NCBI GenBank assembly: GCA_947259215.1
Contig: CAMYLJ010000030.1
Location: 1-64,000, forward strand
DNA: 64,000 bases
From: an uncultured delta proteobacterium
Lineage (GTDB): Bacteria; Myxococcota_A; UBA9160; JAFDET01
Direction of reading: 5' to 3'
Positions 1 to 8,633 of this stretch are shown here, piece after piece. The notes beneath the pieces are model-generated. The model was not told where the DNA came from. It did no database searches and saw only the letters and a list, made by a program, of their open reading frames with translations. A program made the position numbers and the translations under genes. Numbering within the stretch: position 1 is the first letter of the stretch; every line of letters begins with the position of its first letter.

Positions 1-69
1 CGTAAGAAACGGGGACGGTCCTAAGAAACTCCGCTGCGGAGTTTCTTAGGACCGTCCCCGTTTCTTACG
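1..69. repeat. REP-like perfect palindrome (34-bp arms)
   Basis: Positions 1-34 are the exact reverse complement of 36-69, leaving a single-base loop at 35. Each arm holds two copies of TAAGAAAC flanking GGGGACGGTCC. The element touches the window edge and may extend to the left. The 13-mer AGGACCGTCCCCG at 48-60 recurs at 3587-3599. Palindromes of this kind resemble REP sequences mobilised by Y1 (REP-associated) transposases, but no transposase is visible here, so the class is an inference. Confidence 0.75.
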
Positions 70-105
70 CTGGCGGCTGGGGTTGCCGTTCCGTAGAGTG
101 CGCCG

Positions 106-444
106 ATGCCTCGCGGACGCCTCCACACCGGCCTGCTCGCTGCCGCCACGCTGGCCGCCGTGCTGGCCGGCGCCATCGTGCCGTGCCCGCCGGCGTTCGC
201 CGCGGACGTCTCCGTCGTCGCCGCGGACGCGGAGCGCCCGGCGCCCCAGCTCCTGCCGCTCTGCCCGTGCGGGTGCAAGCACCGACCCGAGGCGGCCGGC
301 ACGCTGACGGGCGCCGGCTGGGCGCTCCTGCCCGCCGCGCAGCCGTGGGCCTACCCTGCGCAGGTCCGGGCGTTCTGGACGTCCGTGCCCATTCCCCGAG
401 AGGCGCCGGCCCGGATTCCCGACCCCGTCCCTCTCGTCGTCTAG
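106..444 (+). CDS. Small exported Cys-rich protein, putative metal-related
   Basis: A 112-residue protein with a Sec-type signal peptide: basic MPRGR start, hydrophobic stretch at residues 8-30 and a likely cleavage after AFA. The mature part carries a compact LCPCGCKH motif near residues 51-58 and ends in a Pro-rich tail. I do not recognise a named family. The Cys/His cluster and its place just upstream of a His/Met-rich barrel and a CusF-SCO protein suggest copper binding in the periplasm, which is inference from context. Codon use matches its neighbours. Confidence 0.6.
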   Translation: MPRGRLHTGLLAAATLAAVLAGAIVPCPPAFAADVSVVAADAERPAPQLLPLCPCGCKHRPEAAGTLTGAGWALLPAAQPWAYPAQVRAFWTSVPIPREAPARIPDPVPLVV

Positions 445-504
445 TCGCTCCCGCTCCTTCGATTCCACGAATCGCCCCGCGACTCCGGACGACTGGAGGA
501 GACC

Positions 505-1611
505 ATGTCGCGCGTGCTTCGCGCTCTCGTATTCCTGCTCGCGTTCGGTCTCGCCCCGCTGGCCCGTGCCGACGTCATCGAAGACTCCCACCGGGGGCAC
601 GACGCCCCCGAGCGGCGGCCCGTTCCGGAGGCCGACGCCGGCCCGATTCCGGTCCCCGACGCGACGGCTGACGGTCACGCGGCCCACGCGGCGCGCCCCG
701 ACGCCCACGCTCCCATCGGTGTGATGGGAGACCACATCCATCCTGCCGGCGAGTTCATGCTCTCGTACCGCTTCCACTTCATGCAGATGGTGGGCAATCG
801 GGACGGGACCGATCGCCTCTCGGCGGGCGAGGTGTTGAGGCAGTTCCCGGTCACTCCCACCAGCATGGACATGAGCATGCACATGTTCGGACTGATGTGG
901 GCGCCCCACGAACGCGTCACGCTCAGCGGCATGCTCCCGATCGTGCGCAAGCGCATGGAGCACGTCACCCGCGGCGGCCGCAAGTTCACCACCCGCAGCG
1001 ACGGGATCGGGGACTTCAAGCTGACCGCGCTGGTGAGCCTCTGGAAGAACGAGACCCATCACGTGCATCTGAACGCCGGGGTGTCGTTTCCGACGGGCGA
1101 GGTGGACGTGAGCGATCGCACGCCCCTGGGCGTGGTTCGCCTGCCGTATCCCATGCAGCTCGGGTCCGGCACCTACGACATCCTCCCCGGCATGACCTAC
1201 AACGGGCAGTTGGATGCTTTCTCCTGGGGCGCCCAGGCCACCGGTGTGGTTCGGACCGGGCGCAACGAAGAGGGCTACGCATTCGGAAACCGCTACCAGG
1301 TGACCAGCTGGGTGGCGCGCAAGTGGTTGCCCTGGCTCTCCACCTCCTTCCGCCTCGCCTACGACGACTGGGGCAACGTGCGCGGCCGGGACGACCTCCT
1401 GAACCCCCGCTTGATTCCCACCGCGGATCCGGACCTCCGCGCCGGTCGTCGCCTGAACGCGCTGCTCGGGATCAACTTCATCGTGACCCGGGGCTTCCTC
1501 AAGGGAAATCGCTTCGCCGTGGAGGCCGGCACGCCCGTCTGGCAGAACCTGCGCGGTCCGCAGCTCGAGACCGACTGGAACATCACCGCCGGCTGGCAGC
1601 TGGCGTTCTAG
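505..1611 (+). CDS. Outer-membrane beta-barrel with His/Met-rich N-terminus, putative metal transport
   Basis: A 368-residue protein with a signal peptide (residues 1-22, ending ARA). A His-rich stretch follows (DSHRGHD, DGHAAHAARPDAHA), then a GVMGDHIHPAGEFMLSYR block and a Met-rich PTSMDMSMHMFG block. The rest alternates short beta segments and ends in an aromatic residue (QLAF), as outer-membrane barrels do. A good GGAGGAGA ribosome site lies at 495-502, just before the ATG. Barrels of this type are usually annotated only as transporters. The metal-liganding residues and the SCO gene 9 bp downstream point to copper handling; the substrate is inferred. Confidence 0.75.
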   Translation: MSRVLRALVFLLAFGLAPLARADVIEDSHRGHDAPERRPVPEADAGPIPVPDATADGHAAHAARPDAHAPIGVMGDHIHPAGEFMLSYRFHFMQMVGNRDGTDRLSAGEVLRQFPVTPTSMDMSMHMFGLMWAPHERVTLSGMLPIVRKRMEHVTRGGRKFTTRSDGIGDFKLTALVSLWKNETHHVHLNAGVSFPTGEVDVSDRTPLGVVRLPYPMQLGSGTYDILPGMTYNGQLDAFSWGAQATGVVRTGRNEEGYAFGNRYQVTSWVARKWLPWLSTSFRLAYDDWGNVRGRDDLLNPRLIPTADPDLRAGRRLNALLGINFIVTRGFLKGNRFAVEAGTPVWQNLRGPQLETDWNITAGWQLAF

Positions 1612-1619
1612 GGGGCGCT

Positions 1620-2459
1620 ATGTTCATCTTCATGAGCCGAGTTGCAGCAGCCGTCCTGACCGTCGCGCTCGCGGCGTGCGGTGGATCCGGCCCGGATGTG
1701 TACCACGACGTGAACGGCGTGGTGCGCGACGTGAACCGCGAGTACGAGCAGCTCCTGATCGAGCACGAGGACATCCCGGGCCTGATGCCCGCCATGACGA
1801 TGAACTTCGACGTGGCGGATCCCGCCCTGCTCGACCTCGCCGAGAAGGGTGACGCGGTGATCTTCGAGCTGGAGCACGACGAGAAGGGCTATCGGATCCG
1901 CGCGCTGCAGAGCCTGGGGCCGGCCGCGAAGGGCGGCGACCAGGGCGCCTGGCTCCCCATGGACCGGGCGGCCTCCCTCGACGTGGCGCCGCCCTTCGAG
2001 CTGGTCGACCAGGCGGGAAGCTCGCGCTCCCTCGAGTCGCTGCGCGGGAAGGCGGTGGTGCTGGACTTCATCTTCGCCAACTGCCCGGGTCCGTGTCCCA
2101 TCCTGACCGGGATCCTGCGCGACGTGCAGCAGGCGCTCACGCCGGAGCTGCGCGAGCGCAGCCATTTCGTCTCCATCAGCCTGGACCCGGTGCGCGATAC
2201 GCCGGCGGCGCTCGCCGAGTACGCGCGCCGGCGCGACCTGGACACCTCCGACTGGTCGTTTCTGACCGGCGATCCCGACACGGTCGCGGCGGTGCTGGAG
2301 GCGTACGGCATCTCGGCGAAGCGCCAGCCCGACGGCAACATCAACCACCTGGTCGCGGTCTTCCTGATCGACCCGGAAGGCCGGGTGGCGGAGCGCTACA
2401 TCGGCCTCGAGACCGGACCCGACGAGATCCGCGCCGACCTGGAGCGGCTGCTGGCGTGA
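1620..2459 (+). CDS. CusF-like/SCO1-SenC fusion lipoprotein (copper chaperone)
   Basis: 279 residues. A lipobox LAAC (Cys20) predicts membrane anchoring on the periplasmic side. Residues about 25-97 form a CusF-like copper/heavy-metal domain with H49 and the LMPAMTM block. Residues about 122-279 form a SCO1/SenC thioredoxin fold with NCPGPCP (Cys155, Cys159) and the distal copper-ligand His243 in NINHL, so the metal site is complete. SCO proteins deliver copper to the CuA centre of cytochrome oxidase; CusF-type domains bind Cu(I). Fusing the two suggests periplasmic copper loading coupled to capture. A second in-frame ATG at 1632 is possible. The stop overlaps the next gene by 4 bp (GTGA), so translation is probably coupled. 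Confidence 0.88.
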   Translation: MFIFMSRVAAAVLTVALAACGGSGPDVYHDVNGVVRDVNREYEQLLIEHEDIPGLMPAMTMNFDVADPALLDLAEKGDAVIFELEHDEKGYRIRALQSLGPAAKGGDQGAWLPMDRAASLDVAPPFELVDQAGSSRSLESLRGKAVVLDFIFANCPGPCPILTGILRDVQQALTPELRERSHFVSISLDPVRDTPAALAEYARRRDLDTSDWSFLTGDPDTVAAVLEAYGISAKRQPDGNINHLVAVFLIDPEGRVAERYIGLETGPDEIRADLERLLA

Positions 2460-3580
2460 GCCGCCCGGACGTCCTCGTCGTCGGGGGCGGGGTGATCGGA
2501 TCCGCCGTGGCCTGGTCGCTGGCGAGGCGCGGCGCGCAGGTGACGCTCGTGGAGCGCGACGAGATCGCGGCCCATGCGTCCGGGGCCGCCGCGGGCATGC
2601 TCTCCCCCATCGTCGAGGGCGAGCCCGGGAGCGCCTTCCGCCTCTGGGCGCTGCGCGCGCTGGAGCGCTTTCCCGCGCTCTGCGCCGAGGTCGAGGAGAG
2701 CTCGGGCGTAGATCCCGAGTGGGTCCCGTCGGGTCTGCTGCGCGTGGCGCTGGACGCCGCGGAGGCGGAGCGCCTGCGGGCGCGCGCGGCGGCGGAGTCC
2801 GCGAACGAGGTCGGCTGGCTGGCGCCCGACGAGGCGTGCGCCGCGGCGCCGGGCCTGTCGCCAACCTGCGCCGGCGCCCTGTGGTCACCGCGCGAGGGCC
2901 ACGTGCGGAGTCCGCTCCTCACGCGTGCCTACGCGCGCGCGGCGGCGGCGCGCGGCGCTCGCGTCGAACGGGGCACCGAGGTGACCCGGGTGCGCCTGGA
3001 CGCGTCGGGCCGGCGCGCGATCGGTGTGCGCACCTCGGAAGGAGACGTCGACGCGGGCCAGGTGGTGCTCTGCACCGGCTGCTGGACGCCCGCGGCGTTG
3101 GCCCCGCTGGCAGCGGCGCCCGCTCTGCCCATCGAGCCCGTGCGCGGGCAGATCGTGTCCCTGGACGCGCCGAGCCCGGCTTTCGCGCCGATCGTGTGGG
3201 CGGGGGACACCTACCTGGTTCCGAAGCGCGATGGCAGCCTCGTGGTCGGCGCCACGGAAGAGCGGGTCGGCTTCGACTGTCGCGTGACGGCAGAGGGCGT
3301 GCGCGAGCTGCTGGCCGCCGCCACGGCGCTGGTGCCGTCCCTCGGCCGCACGAGCTTCCGCAGCGCCTGGGCCGGTCTGCGCCCGGCGACGCCCGACGGC
3401 CTGCCGTTCGTCGGGCCGGTGCCGGGCGTCGAGGGCCTGTGGCTCGCCGCGGGCCACCACCGCAACGGCGTGCTGCTCTCGCCCGTGACCGGCGAGCTCG
3501 TGGCCGACGCCGTCGAGGGCAAGGGCCTCCCGCCGGACGCCGCCGCATTCTCGCCGACGCGGTTCGGGGCCCGGGCCTGA
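2456..3580 (+). CDS. thiO: Glycine oxidase ThiO (FAD-dependent)
   Basis: 374 residues starting at a GTG that overlaps the SCO stop (GTGA). The N-terminal dinucleotide-binding motif VVGGGVIGSAVA (residues about 8-19) and ASGAAAGMLSP are hallmarks of the DadA/ThiO flavoprotein branch. The C-terminal GLRPATPDGLPFVGP and GLWLAAGHHRNGVLLSP blocks form the FAD/substrate end. ThiO oxidises glycine to iminoglycine for the thiazole half of thiamine. No other thi gene is nearby, so a related D-amino-acid or sarcosine-type oxidase cannot be excluded. Linkage to copper genes looks like opportunistic operon packing. Confidence 0.85.
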   Translation: MSRPDVLVVGGGVIGSAVAWSLARRGAQVTLVERDEIAAHASGAAAGMLSPIVEGEPGSAFRLWALRALERFPALCAEVEESSGVDPEWVPSGLLRVALDAAEAERLRARAAAESANEVGWLAPDEACAAAPGLSPTCAGALWSPREGHVRSPLLTRAYARAAAARGARVERGTEVTRVRLDASGRRAIGVRTSEGDVDAGQVVLCTGCWTPAALAPLAAAPALPIEPVRGQIVSLDAPSPAFAPIVWAGDTYLVPKRDGSLVVGATEERVGFDCRVTAEGVRELLAAATALVPSLGRTSFRSAWAGLRPATPDGLPFVGPVPGVEGLWLAAGHHRNGVLLSPVTGELVADAVEGKGLPPDAAAFSPTRFGARA

Positions 3581-3581
3581 C

Positions 3582-3607
3582 AAATCAGGACCGTCCCCGA
3601 TCTGACG
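3582..3607. repeat. Partial REP-like element sharing the AGGACCGTCCCCG core
   Basis: Immediately after the ThiO stop, AGGACCGTCCCCG at 3587-3599 repeats the core of the palindrome at 48-60. The flanks AAATC and GATCTG differ from that copy and no long second arm is present. It sits exactly where a start codon for the thioesterase-like frame below would be expected. Confidence 0.5.
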
Positions 3608-3608
3608 C

Positions 3609-4512
3609 GTCCGCTATTCTGCCGATGCGCTCGGGGGCGACTCGATCGATTACGGAGACGAAATTCGGCGCGCGGTCGATGGTGACCAGCTCACCGTCTC
3701 GCGCGAGTGGGAAGGCTTTCCGGGCCAGGCGTTCGGCGGCTTCGCCGCCGCAGCGGTGCTGGCTGCGGCAGCCTGGCAGACCGAGAAGCCGCGTCCCTTG
3801 AGCCTCTTCGCGCGCTTTCAACGGCCGATCCCGGTAGCCAAGGCGGTGACGTTGGCCTTGCACGCCGAGCGGCGCGGCCGATCGGTGGACACGATGGCGG
3901 CGACGCTGCTCGACGACGACCGTGATCTAGCACGCTTCACCGCGTCCTTCGGGCGCGAAGGGGAATCCCCGCTTCGATCGCAGGCGGTCCCGTCCATGAC
4001 GCCGCTCCGCCAGCCGACACCCGTCTGGCGCTTCCTCGAGGAGATCGGGCTCGACCCGCCGCCCATCATGCGGCGGGTCGGCTATCGCGGGGAGCCGCTC
4101 GAGGCGGGGCTTCCGGACGTCGACGGACCGGATTGGCACCTGCGCAATCAGTGGCCGGCCACGGCGTCCGACGATCTCGCCATCCGCGCCGCCATGGCGC
4201 TGATGCCGATCGACGTCTTCGTGGCCCCGGCTGCGATCCGTGCGAACGCAGTCGACATCAACGAGCCGTGGCCCGTGATGATGCCGTCCCTCGACCTGAC
4301 GGCCTGGTTCTACGCACCCGAGTCACCGTCGGCGGACGCCGATGCGGAATCCCCGACCGGATGGCTCAGCTCGCGCACCTCGGTGCCGGTCAGCAACGCC
4401 TCCTACGCCGTGGGCCGTACGCAGGTGTGGTCCGGAGCCCGATTCAGCTCGCTGGGCGTCCCGCCCGAGCGGGCACGGCGCGAAGCGGCAGTCCAGTGTG
4501 CCGTGTCTGGCT
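3609..4512 (+). pseudogene. Decayed TesB/4HBT-type acyl-CoA thioesterase-like gene
   Basis: The frame opens after an in-frame TGA at 3603 and has no ATG, GTG or TTG until the GTG at codon 50, which would remove the first hot-dog strand. Translation without a start gives a convincing N-terminus (REWEGFPGQAFGGFAAAAVL) and LSLFARFQRPIPVAK, typical of the double hot-dog PF13622-like thioesterases. Near the end, SYAVGRTQVWSGARFSSLG matches the C-terminal hot-dog, but the expected stop is missing and the frame runs on to 4877, antisense to the next gene. A start-codon mutation or replacement by the adjacent REP-like fragment, with 3' erosion, is the likely history. An ATT start cannot be ruled out. 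Confidence 0.6.
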
Positions 4513-4566
4513 CGGATACGCGGCGCCGAATACGCCCCGCCATGGATTGCCGGGGTCGCGCGCCCC

Positions 4567-6609
4567 CTACTCGGGGGGATCGATCCAGATCGGCGATGAC
4601 CAGACCCGCTCGCGCAGGGTCGTGGGAACCCGCGGATCGGGCTCACGCCCCAAGCGTAGGGCGTCGTAGGTCGACCACCGGCAGGTGGGGTTCTGGAGGG
4701 CGCGGACGTAGTAGAACGCGCCCTGACTGGGATCGAAATCCGGGTCCTTCCAGACCGTCGTCAGCTGCATCGCGCCCGTGTCTCTCGTGGGCGTGCAGGT
4801 GGCGAGATCGACCGATGCACCATTGTCGGGACAGCGTAGGGTGTTCGGGTCGACCTCGAGGCCGTCGGCGCAGATGATGTCCTGGACCTTCTCATGGGTG
4901 TTCCCTTCCGCGTCGATCCAGCCCTTGATGATCTGGACGCGCTGGAGGGGAGCGCTCATCCAGTCGGCCAGTGCCCCGACGTAGAAGGTGGGGCTCTCGG
5001 TGTCGCCCTCGCCCGGGCGCAGCACGCCTCCCATGGGAACGCCGCCGGCGGTCGCGGCAGCGACGGGGTCCGACGCTTCGACGACGCTCTCGTCGAAGCC
5101 CCAGCCCGCGAAGAAGCGCAGGGTCATGCGCGGCCCCGATGTGGCGTACACCTCGCGGCGCTTCATGGCGGCGAAGATCGCGTCGCGCGTGTTCTCCTCG
5201 GCCCAGACCGCGGCCAGCCCTCCCGACGTGTGGAACTGCAGAATCGATTGGTAGGGCTTCTGGTCGGGCCCGGCGCCCGCCCGATCCCGCAGCCGCCGGA
5301 TCGCCGGGGAGCTGATCAAGCCGACCTTGCCCACGTAGTCCCACTCTTCGACGTCGCCGGGATTCCCGTTGTGGGTGTCGGTGGAGCCGACCATGCCGAA
5401 GGCCAGGGGGTTGAAGCCGAGCTCCCGGTCCAGCTCCAGGCCGATCTTGAGCCCCTGTCGGGCGAAGCCGGTCTCGAAGGCACAGCCGGTCTCCTGGCCC
5501 TGTTCGCAGGGCTCGAAGACCTGGCTGAAGGCGCACTCCTCGTCAGTGGCCCCGACGCCCAGGGCGCACTCGGACGCGCCCTTGATCTGGTACATCTCGG
5601 CGAGGGGCTCGCGACGCTTGCGCAGGCGCCATCCCTCGTCGTCGTAGCTCCCGCCGTCCCAGGTGTAGCGGCTGTAGAAGAGGCCCCAGCCCTTGTTCAT
5701 GTTGTGGGGGATCGTGAGGAAGTCGCAGTCGCCCGTGCAGGTCTCCTCCAGGCCGCGCCAGAGGTCGATCGCGTTGCCGACGTCGAGGGACGAGATCGCA
5801 TGCCCGGGCAGGTCCTCGCCTTTGAAGAGGACGTTACGGTGATGCTTGCCGGTATCGGGCAGGGTCGGCGAGTACTCGTAGGCGGCAAAGGTCGTCAACA
5901 CCCCGGGCTCGTTGTGGGCGTCGGCGAGGGCGATGTACCGCTCCCAGTCCGTTCGGGCGTCGCGCTCGCAGCGCTCCACGCCCCCTTCGCCCCGGGAGCA
6001 GATCGGGAGGGCGTCGCGGACCGGATGCTCGCGCGCCCTCGGTCGGTACACGCCGGCCGGGACATCGGGATCCGGCTCGAGCTCCTGGCTGCCCCGGATC
6101 CCCCGCGCCCGGATGTACGAGAAGACGAGGACGTTGGGCGTCTCCATCATCGAGCAGTTGGTGGACTCGAGCCAGCTGAGGCCCGCGTCGCCACAGCGCG
6201 TTCTCGTCCCGAAGCCCTCTGCGTGATCCGTGATCGCCACGAAGTCGAGGGGGCGCGAGAGCTGCATCCGCTCCCCGCCGTCGCTGCGAAGCGCTTCGCC
6301 CCGCGCAAACCGGTAGGCATCCTCGATGGTCAGGGTCGTGCCGAAGAGCGCCGCGTCGAAGCTCTCGTGGGTGTGGACGTGGGTGTCTCCCCAGTAGACG
6401 TTCTTCAGAGGGTTGGGCGGCTGCACGACCCGCGGCTCCGGAGGCGGGGCGCTGACCCGGGTGTCGTCCTGGAGCGCGTAGTCCGCCGGCGCGGTGTGGC
6501 GGCCCATGGCCTCGCGCATATCGTAGAGGTTCCGGCCGACCGTGAACCAGGCGATCGCGGCGCCGAGCACGATCAGGGCCAGGAAGCCAAGCAGGAGCTT
6601 CTTGAACAT
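4567..6609 (-). CDS. DUF3604 protein, membrane-anchored PHP-like metallohydrolase
   Basis: 680 residues with one N-terminal membrane helix (residues 4-24), so it is probably anchored with the body in the periplasm. The GDTHVHTHESFDA block (His77, His79, His81) and DFVAITDHAE are PHP-domain metal-binding signatures; further DUF3604 blocks are LTIPHNMNKGWG and GSTDTHNGNPG. Such proteins are large predicted phosphoesterases whose substrates are unknown. An AAGGAGGGGAG ribosome site precedes the ATG. The protein has several Cys pairs (CSRGEGGVERC, CTGDC, CEQGQETGC), consistent with disulfides in an exported domain. It stands alone, convergent with the thioesterase remnant. Confidence 0.85.
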   Translation of the reverse strand: MFKKLLLGFLALIVLGAAIAWFTVGRNLYDMREAMGRHTAPADYALQDDTRVSAPPPEPRVVQPPNPLKNVYWGDTHVHTHESFDAALFGTTLTIEDAYRFARGEALRSDGGERMQLSRPLDFVAITDHAEGFGTRTRCGDAGLSWLESTNCSMMETPNVLVFSYIRARGIRGSQELEPDPDVPAGVYRPRAREHPVRDALPICSRGEGGVERCERDARTDWERYIALADAHNEPGVLTTFAAYEYSPTLPDTGKHHRNVLFKGEDLPGHAISSLDVGNAIDLWRGLEETCTGDCDFLTIPHNMNKGWGLFYSRYTWDGGSYDDEGWRLRKRREPLAEMYQIKGASECALGVGATDEECAFSQVFEPCEQGQETGCAFETGFARQGLKIGLELDRELGFNPLAFGMVGSTDTHNGNPGDVEEWDYVGKVGLISSPAIRRLRDRAGAGPDQKPYQSILQFHTSGGLAAVWAEENTRDAIFAAMKRREVYATSGPRMTLRFFAGWGFDESVVEASDPVAAATAGGVPMGGVLRPGEGDTESPTFYVGALADWMSAPLQRVQIIKGWIDAEGNTHEKVQDIICADGLEVDPNTLRCPDNGASVDLATCTPTRDTGAMQLTTVWKDPDFDPSQGAFYYVRALQNPTCRWSTYDALRLGREPDPRVPTTLRERVWSSPIWIDPPE

Positions 6610-6782
6610 CTCCCCTCCTTGAGGGGCGACAGGGAGAGCCGCCTATGCGCAGTGTACGCCGCCCCGAAGGTCGAGGGCTCCCCGCACGGATAGGCAGAAC
6701 AAGCGGTCTTGGAGGACCGAGAACCTCCCCCTATGACGACTTCCGGGGCGATCTCAGGCCCGTAGGACCGTAGGCGGGGGAT

Positions 6783-7691
6783 TCAAGCCGGTCTCGGCCT
6801 TGCCGGAGCCGGCGCCAGGATGGCGATTGCGCCGGGCTCCACCTCGATCTCGACCGGCGTCGTGCCGCGGAGGTCGCCGTCGAGCTGGACCGGGACGGGC
6901 TCCGCGGAGTCGATCCGCACCCGACGCGCCTGGCGGAAGAGGACGGAGTCGCTGCGGGTCATGCCGCTTCCGAGGCCCGCTGCGAGGTAGCCGACGAGAT
7001 CGCGCTTCCGCGCCGGGCCGGCGACGACGTCGAGCAGACCGTCGTCCGGCGCGGCGGCGTGGGCCACGGTGAAGAGGCCGCCGTAGTTGCGCAGGTTGCT
7101 CACGATCGCGATGCCGGCCGGGATGGCGGCGTCGTCCTCCACCCGGACCTGGAGCTCCGGCTCCCGGTAGCGGGTCAGCACGTCGAGCATGGGTCGCGCG
7201 TAGGCGCGGAAGCTCAGGGTGCCGCGGCGGCCGCGCGCGATGGCCTCCACCACCATGGCGTCGTAGCCGACGCTGGCGTTCATCACGAAGCGGCGCTCGC
7301 CGGCGCGGCCCAGATCGATCCGGCGCACGCGGCCGCGCTCGACCAGATCCGCCACGCCTTCCGGAGTCCGTGGCAGCCCCAGCTCGCGCGCCAGCATGTT
7401 GGCGGTGCCTACGGCGAGCTGCGCCAGAGGCACGGCCGCCGCCACCGGGAGGGAGTTCACCAGGTCCGAGAGCGTGCCGTCACCGCCGACCGCCACCAAC
7501 AGCTCGACGCCGGCCAGGGCGTCGGGCAGGGCGAGCCGCTCCGCGATGGCGTCCGGGCCGTCGCTCAGGAAGCACTCCACCTCGTGGCCCCGGGCGCGCA
7601 GCAGGCCAGCCAGCGCCTCCGCCCGGGTGCGCCCGGCGCCGGCGCCCGCGATGGGGTTGGCCAGCACCAGGACGTTCAGAGGCGCTCCCAA
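6783..7691 (-). CDS. Diacylglycerol/lipid kinase family protein (YegS/DagK-like)
   Basis: About 300 residues. The N-terminal VLVLANPIAGAGAGR loop and the VAVGGDGTLSDLVNSL motif identify the DAGK catalytic superfamily, which phosphorylates diacylglycerol, sphingoid bases or similar lipids with ATP; GTANMLARELGLP is the next conserved block. The C-terminal beta domain contains GLFTVAHAAAPDDGLLDVV. The start is unusual. A TTG at 7691 has a GAGGG site six bases upstream; a CTG at 7679 sits in a CTGA overlap with the preceding stop. A GTG five codons later would cut into the first strand. It overlaps the BtuF-like gene, so the two are probably cotranslated. Confidence 0.85.
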   Translation of the reverse strand: MGAPLNVLVLANPIAGAGAGRTRAEALAGLLRARGHEVECFLSDGPDAIAERLALPDALAGVELLVAVGGDGTLSDLVNSLPVAAAVPLAQLAVGTANMLARELGLPRTPEGVADLVERGRVRRIDLGRAGERRFVMNASVGYDAMVVEAIARGRRGTLSFRAYARPMLDVLTRYREPELQVRVEDDAAIPAGIAIVSNLRNYGGLFTVAHAAAPDDGLLDVVAGPARKRDLVGYLAAGLGSGMTRSDSVLFRQARRVRIDSAEPVPVQLDGDLRGTTPVEIEVEPGAIAILAPAPARPRPA

Positions 7692-8596
7692 CCGCTGCCC
7701 TCGTGACCGAAGGCGCAGGCGTCCGGGTGCAGGATCTCCGCCAGGATCTCGAGGGACTCCACCAGCCGGGGTCCGGGCCGGTTGAAGTACTGGTTGCCGT
7801 CGGCCAGGTAGACGCGTCCGGCCGCGACGGCGGCGAGCGCGTCCCAGCCGGGCTGGGCCAGAAGCGGCGGCAGCTCGCGCCGGCTCCGCTCGCGGTCGAA
7901 GCCGCAGGGCAGGATCACCACGACGTCGGGCTCGGCGGCGCGAAGCGCGTCCCACGCCAACCAGGGCGAGTGCTCGCCCGGCTTGCCGAAGAGCGGCGTG
8001 CCGCCGGCCAGGGACACGAGCTCCGGCATCCAGTTGCCCGCGCCCATGAGTGGGTCGATCCACTCCACCAATGCCACCCGCGGGCGCGGGCCCAGGCCCG
8101 CGGCGCGCTCGCCGATCTCGTTCACGCGTTCCGTCAGGGTCTCGGCCAGGGCGCGTCCCCGCTCCGGGGCGCCGAGCGCCACCGCCACGCGCTCGAGATC
8201 GCCCCACACGTCGGCCAGGGTCTCGGGGGAGAGCGAGACCAGCCGCGGCGCGCCGCCGACCCAGTCGCGCACGGCGGCCTCCACATCCGCCAGGCTGGCG
8301 GCGCAGACCTCGCACTGGTCCTGGGTCAGGATCACGTCCGGCGCCAGCGCGCGCAGGCCCTCCGGGTCCACCCGGTAGATCGAGAGCCCGTCGCGGACGA
8401 AGCGCTTCACCGCGTTGTCGATGGCGCGGCTCGGCGCCTCGGGGTCGAGCTTGGGCTCGGTGCAGACGGGCAGGGCCTCCACGCCCGGCGGGAAGTCGCA
8501 CTCGTGGGAGCGGCCGACCAGCGCCTCGCGGAAGCCGAGCGCGCAGGCGATCTCGGTCGTGCTCGGGAGCAGGGAGACGATGCGCGAGGCGCTCAC
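7676..8596 (-). CDS. BtuF-like cobalamin/siderophore-binding fold protein without signal peptide
   Basis: 306 residues of the PF01497 periplasmic-binding-protein fold. SLLPSTTEIACALG at the start, VDPEGLRALAPDVILTQDQCEVC in the middle and LEWIDPLM-like VALVEWIDPLMGAGNW are typical of cobalamin-binding-like proteins. There is no signal peptide or lipobox: the beta strand RIVSLLP begins at residue 5. This cytoplasmic or unconventionally exported version occurs widely apart from any BtuCD transporter, and none is present here. The Cys-rich DQCEVCAAS may bind metal or cofactor. Upstream, only 37 bp separate it from the divergent helicase gene, leaving no room for a cobalamin riboswitch. Confidence 0.8.
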   Translation of the reverse strand: MSASRIVSLLPSTTEIACALGFREALVGRSHECDFPPGVEALPVCTEPKLDPEAPSRAIDNAVKRFVRDGLSIYRVDPEGLRALAPDVILTQDQCEVCAASLADVEAAVRDWVGGAPRLVSLSPETLADVWGDLERVAVALGAPERGRALAETLTERVNEIGERAAGLGPRPRVALVEWIDPLMGAGNWMPELVSLAGGTPLFGKPGEHSPWLAWDALRAAEPDVVVILPCGFDRERSRRELPPLLAQPGWDALAAVAAGRVYLADGNQYFNRPGPRLVESLEILAEILHPDACAFGHEGSGWERL

Positions 8597-8633
8597 GCGT
8601 CGATCCTAGCCTCTGCTACGCTGGCTCGCGCGC

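Noticed and set aside
8597-8633. Cobalamin riboswitch before the BtuF-like gene
   Set aside because: Only 37 bp separate the divergent starts, too short for the aptamer, and no B12-box sequence is seen.
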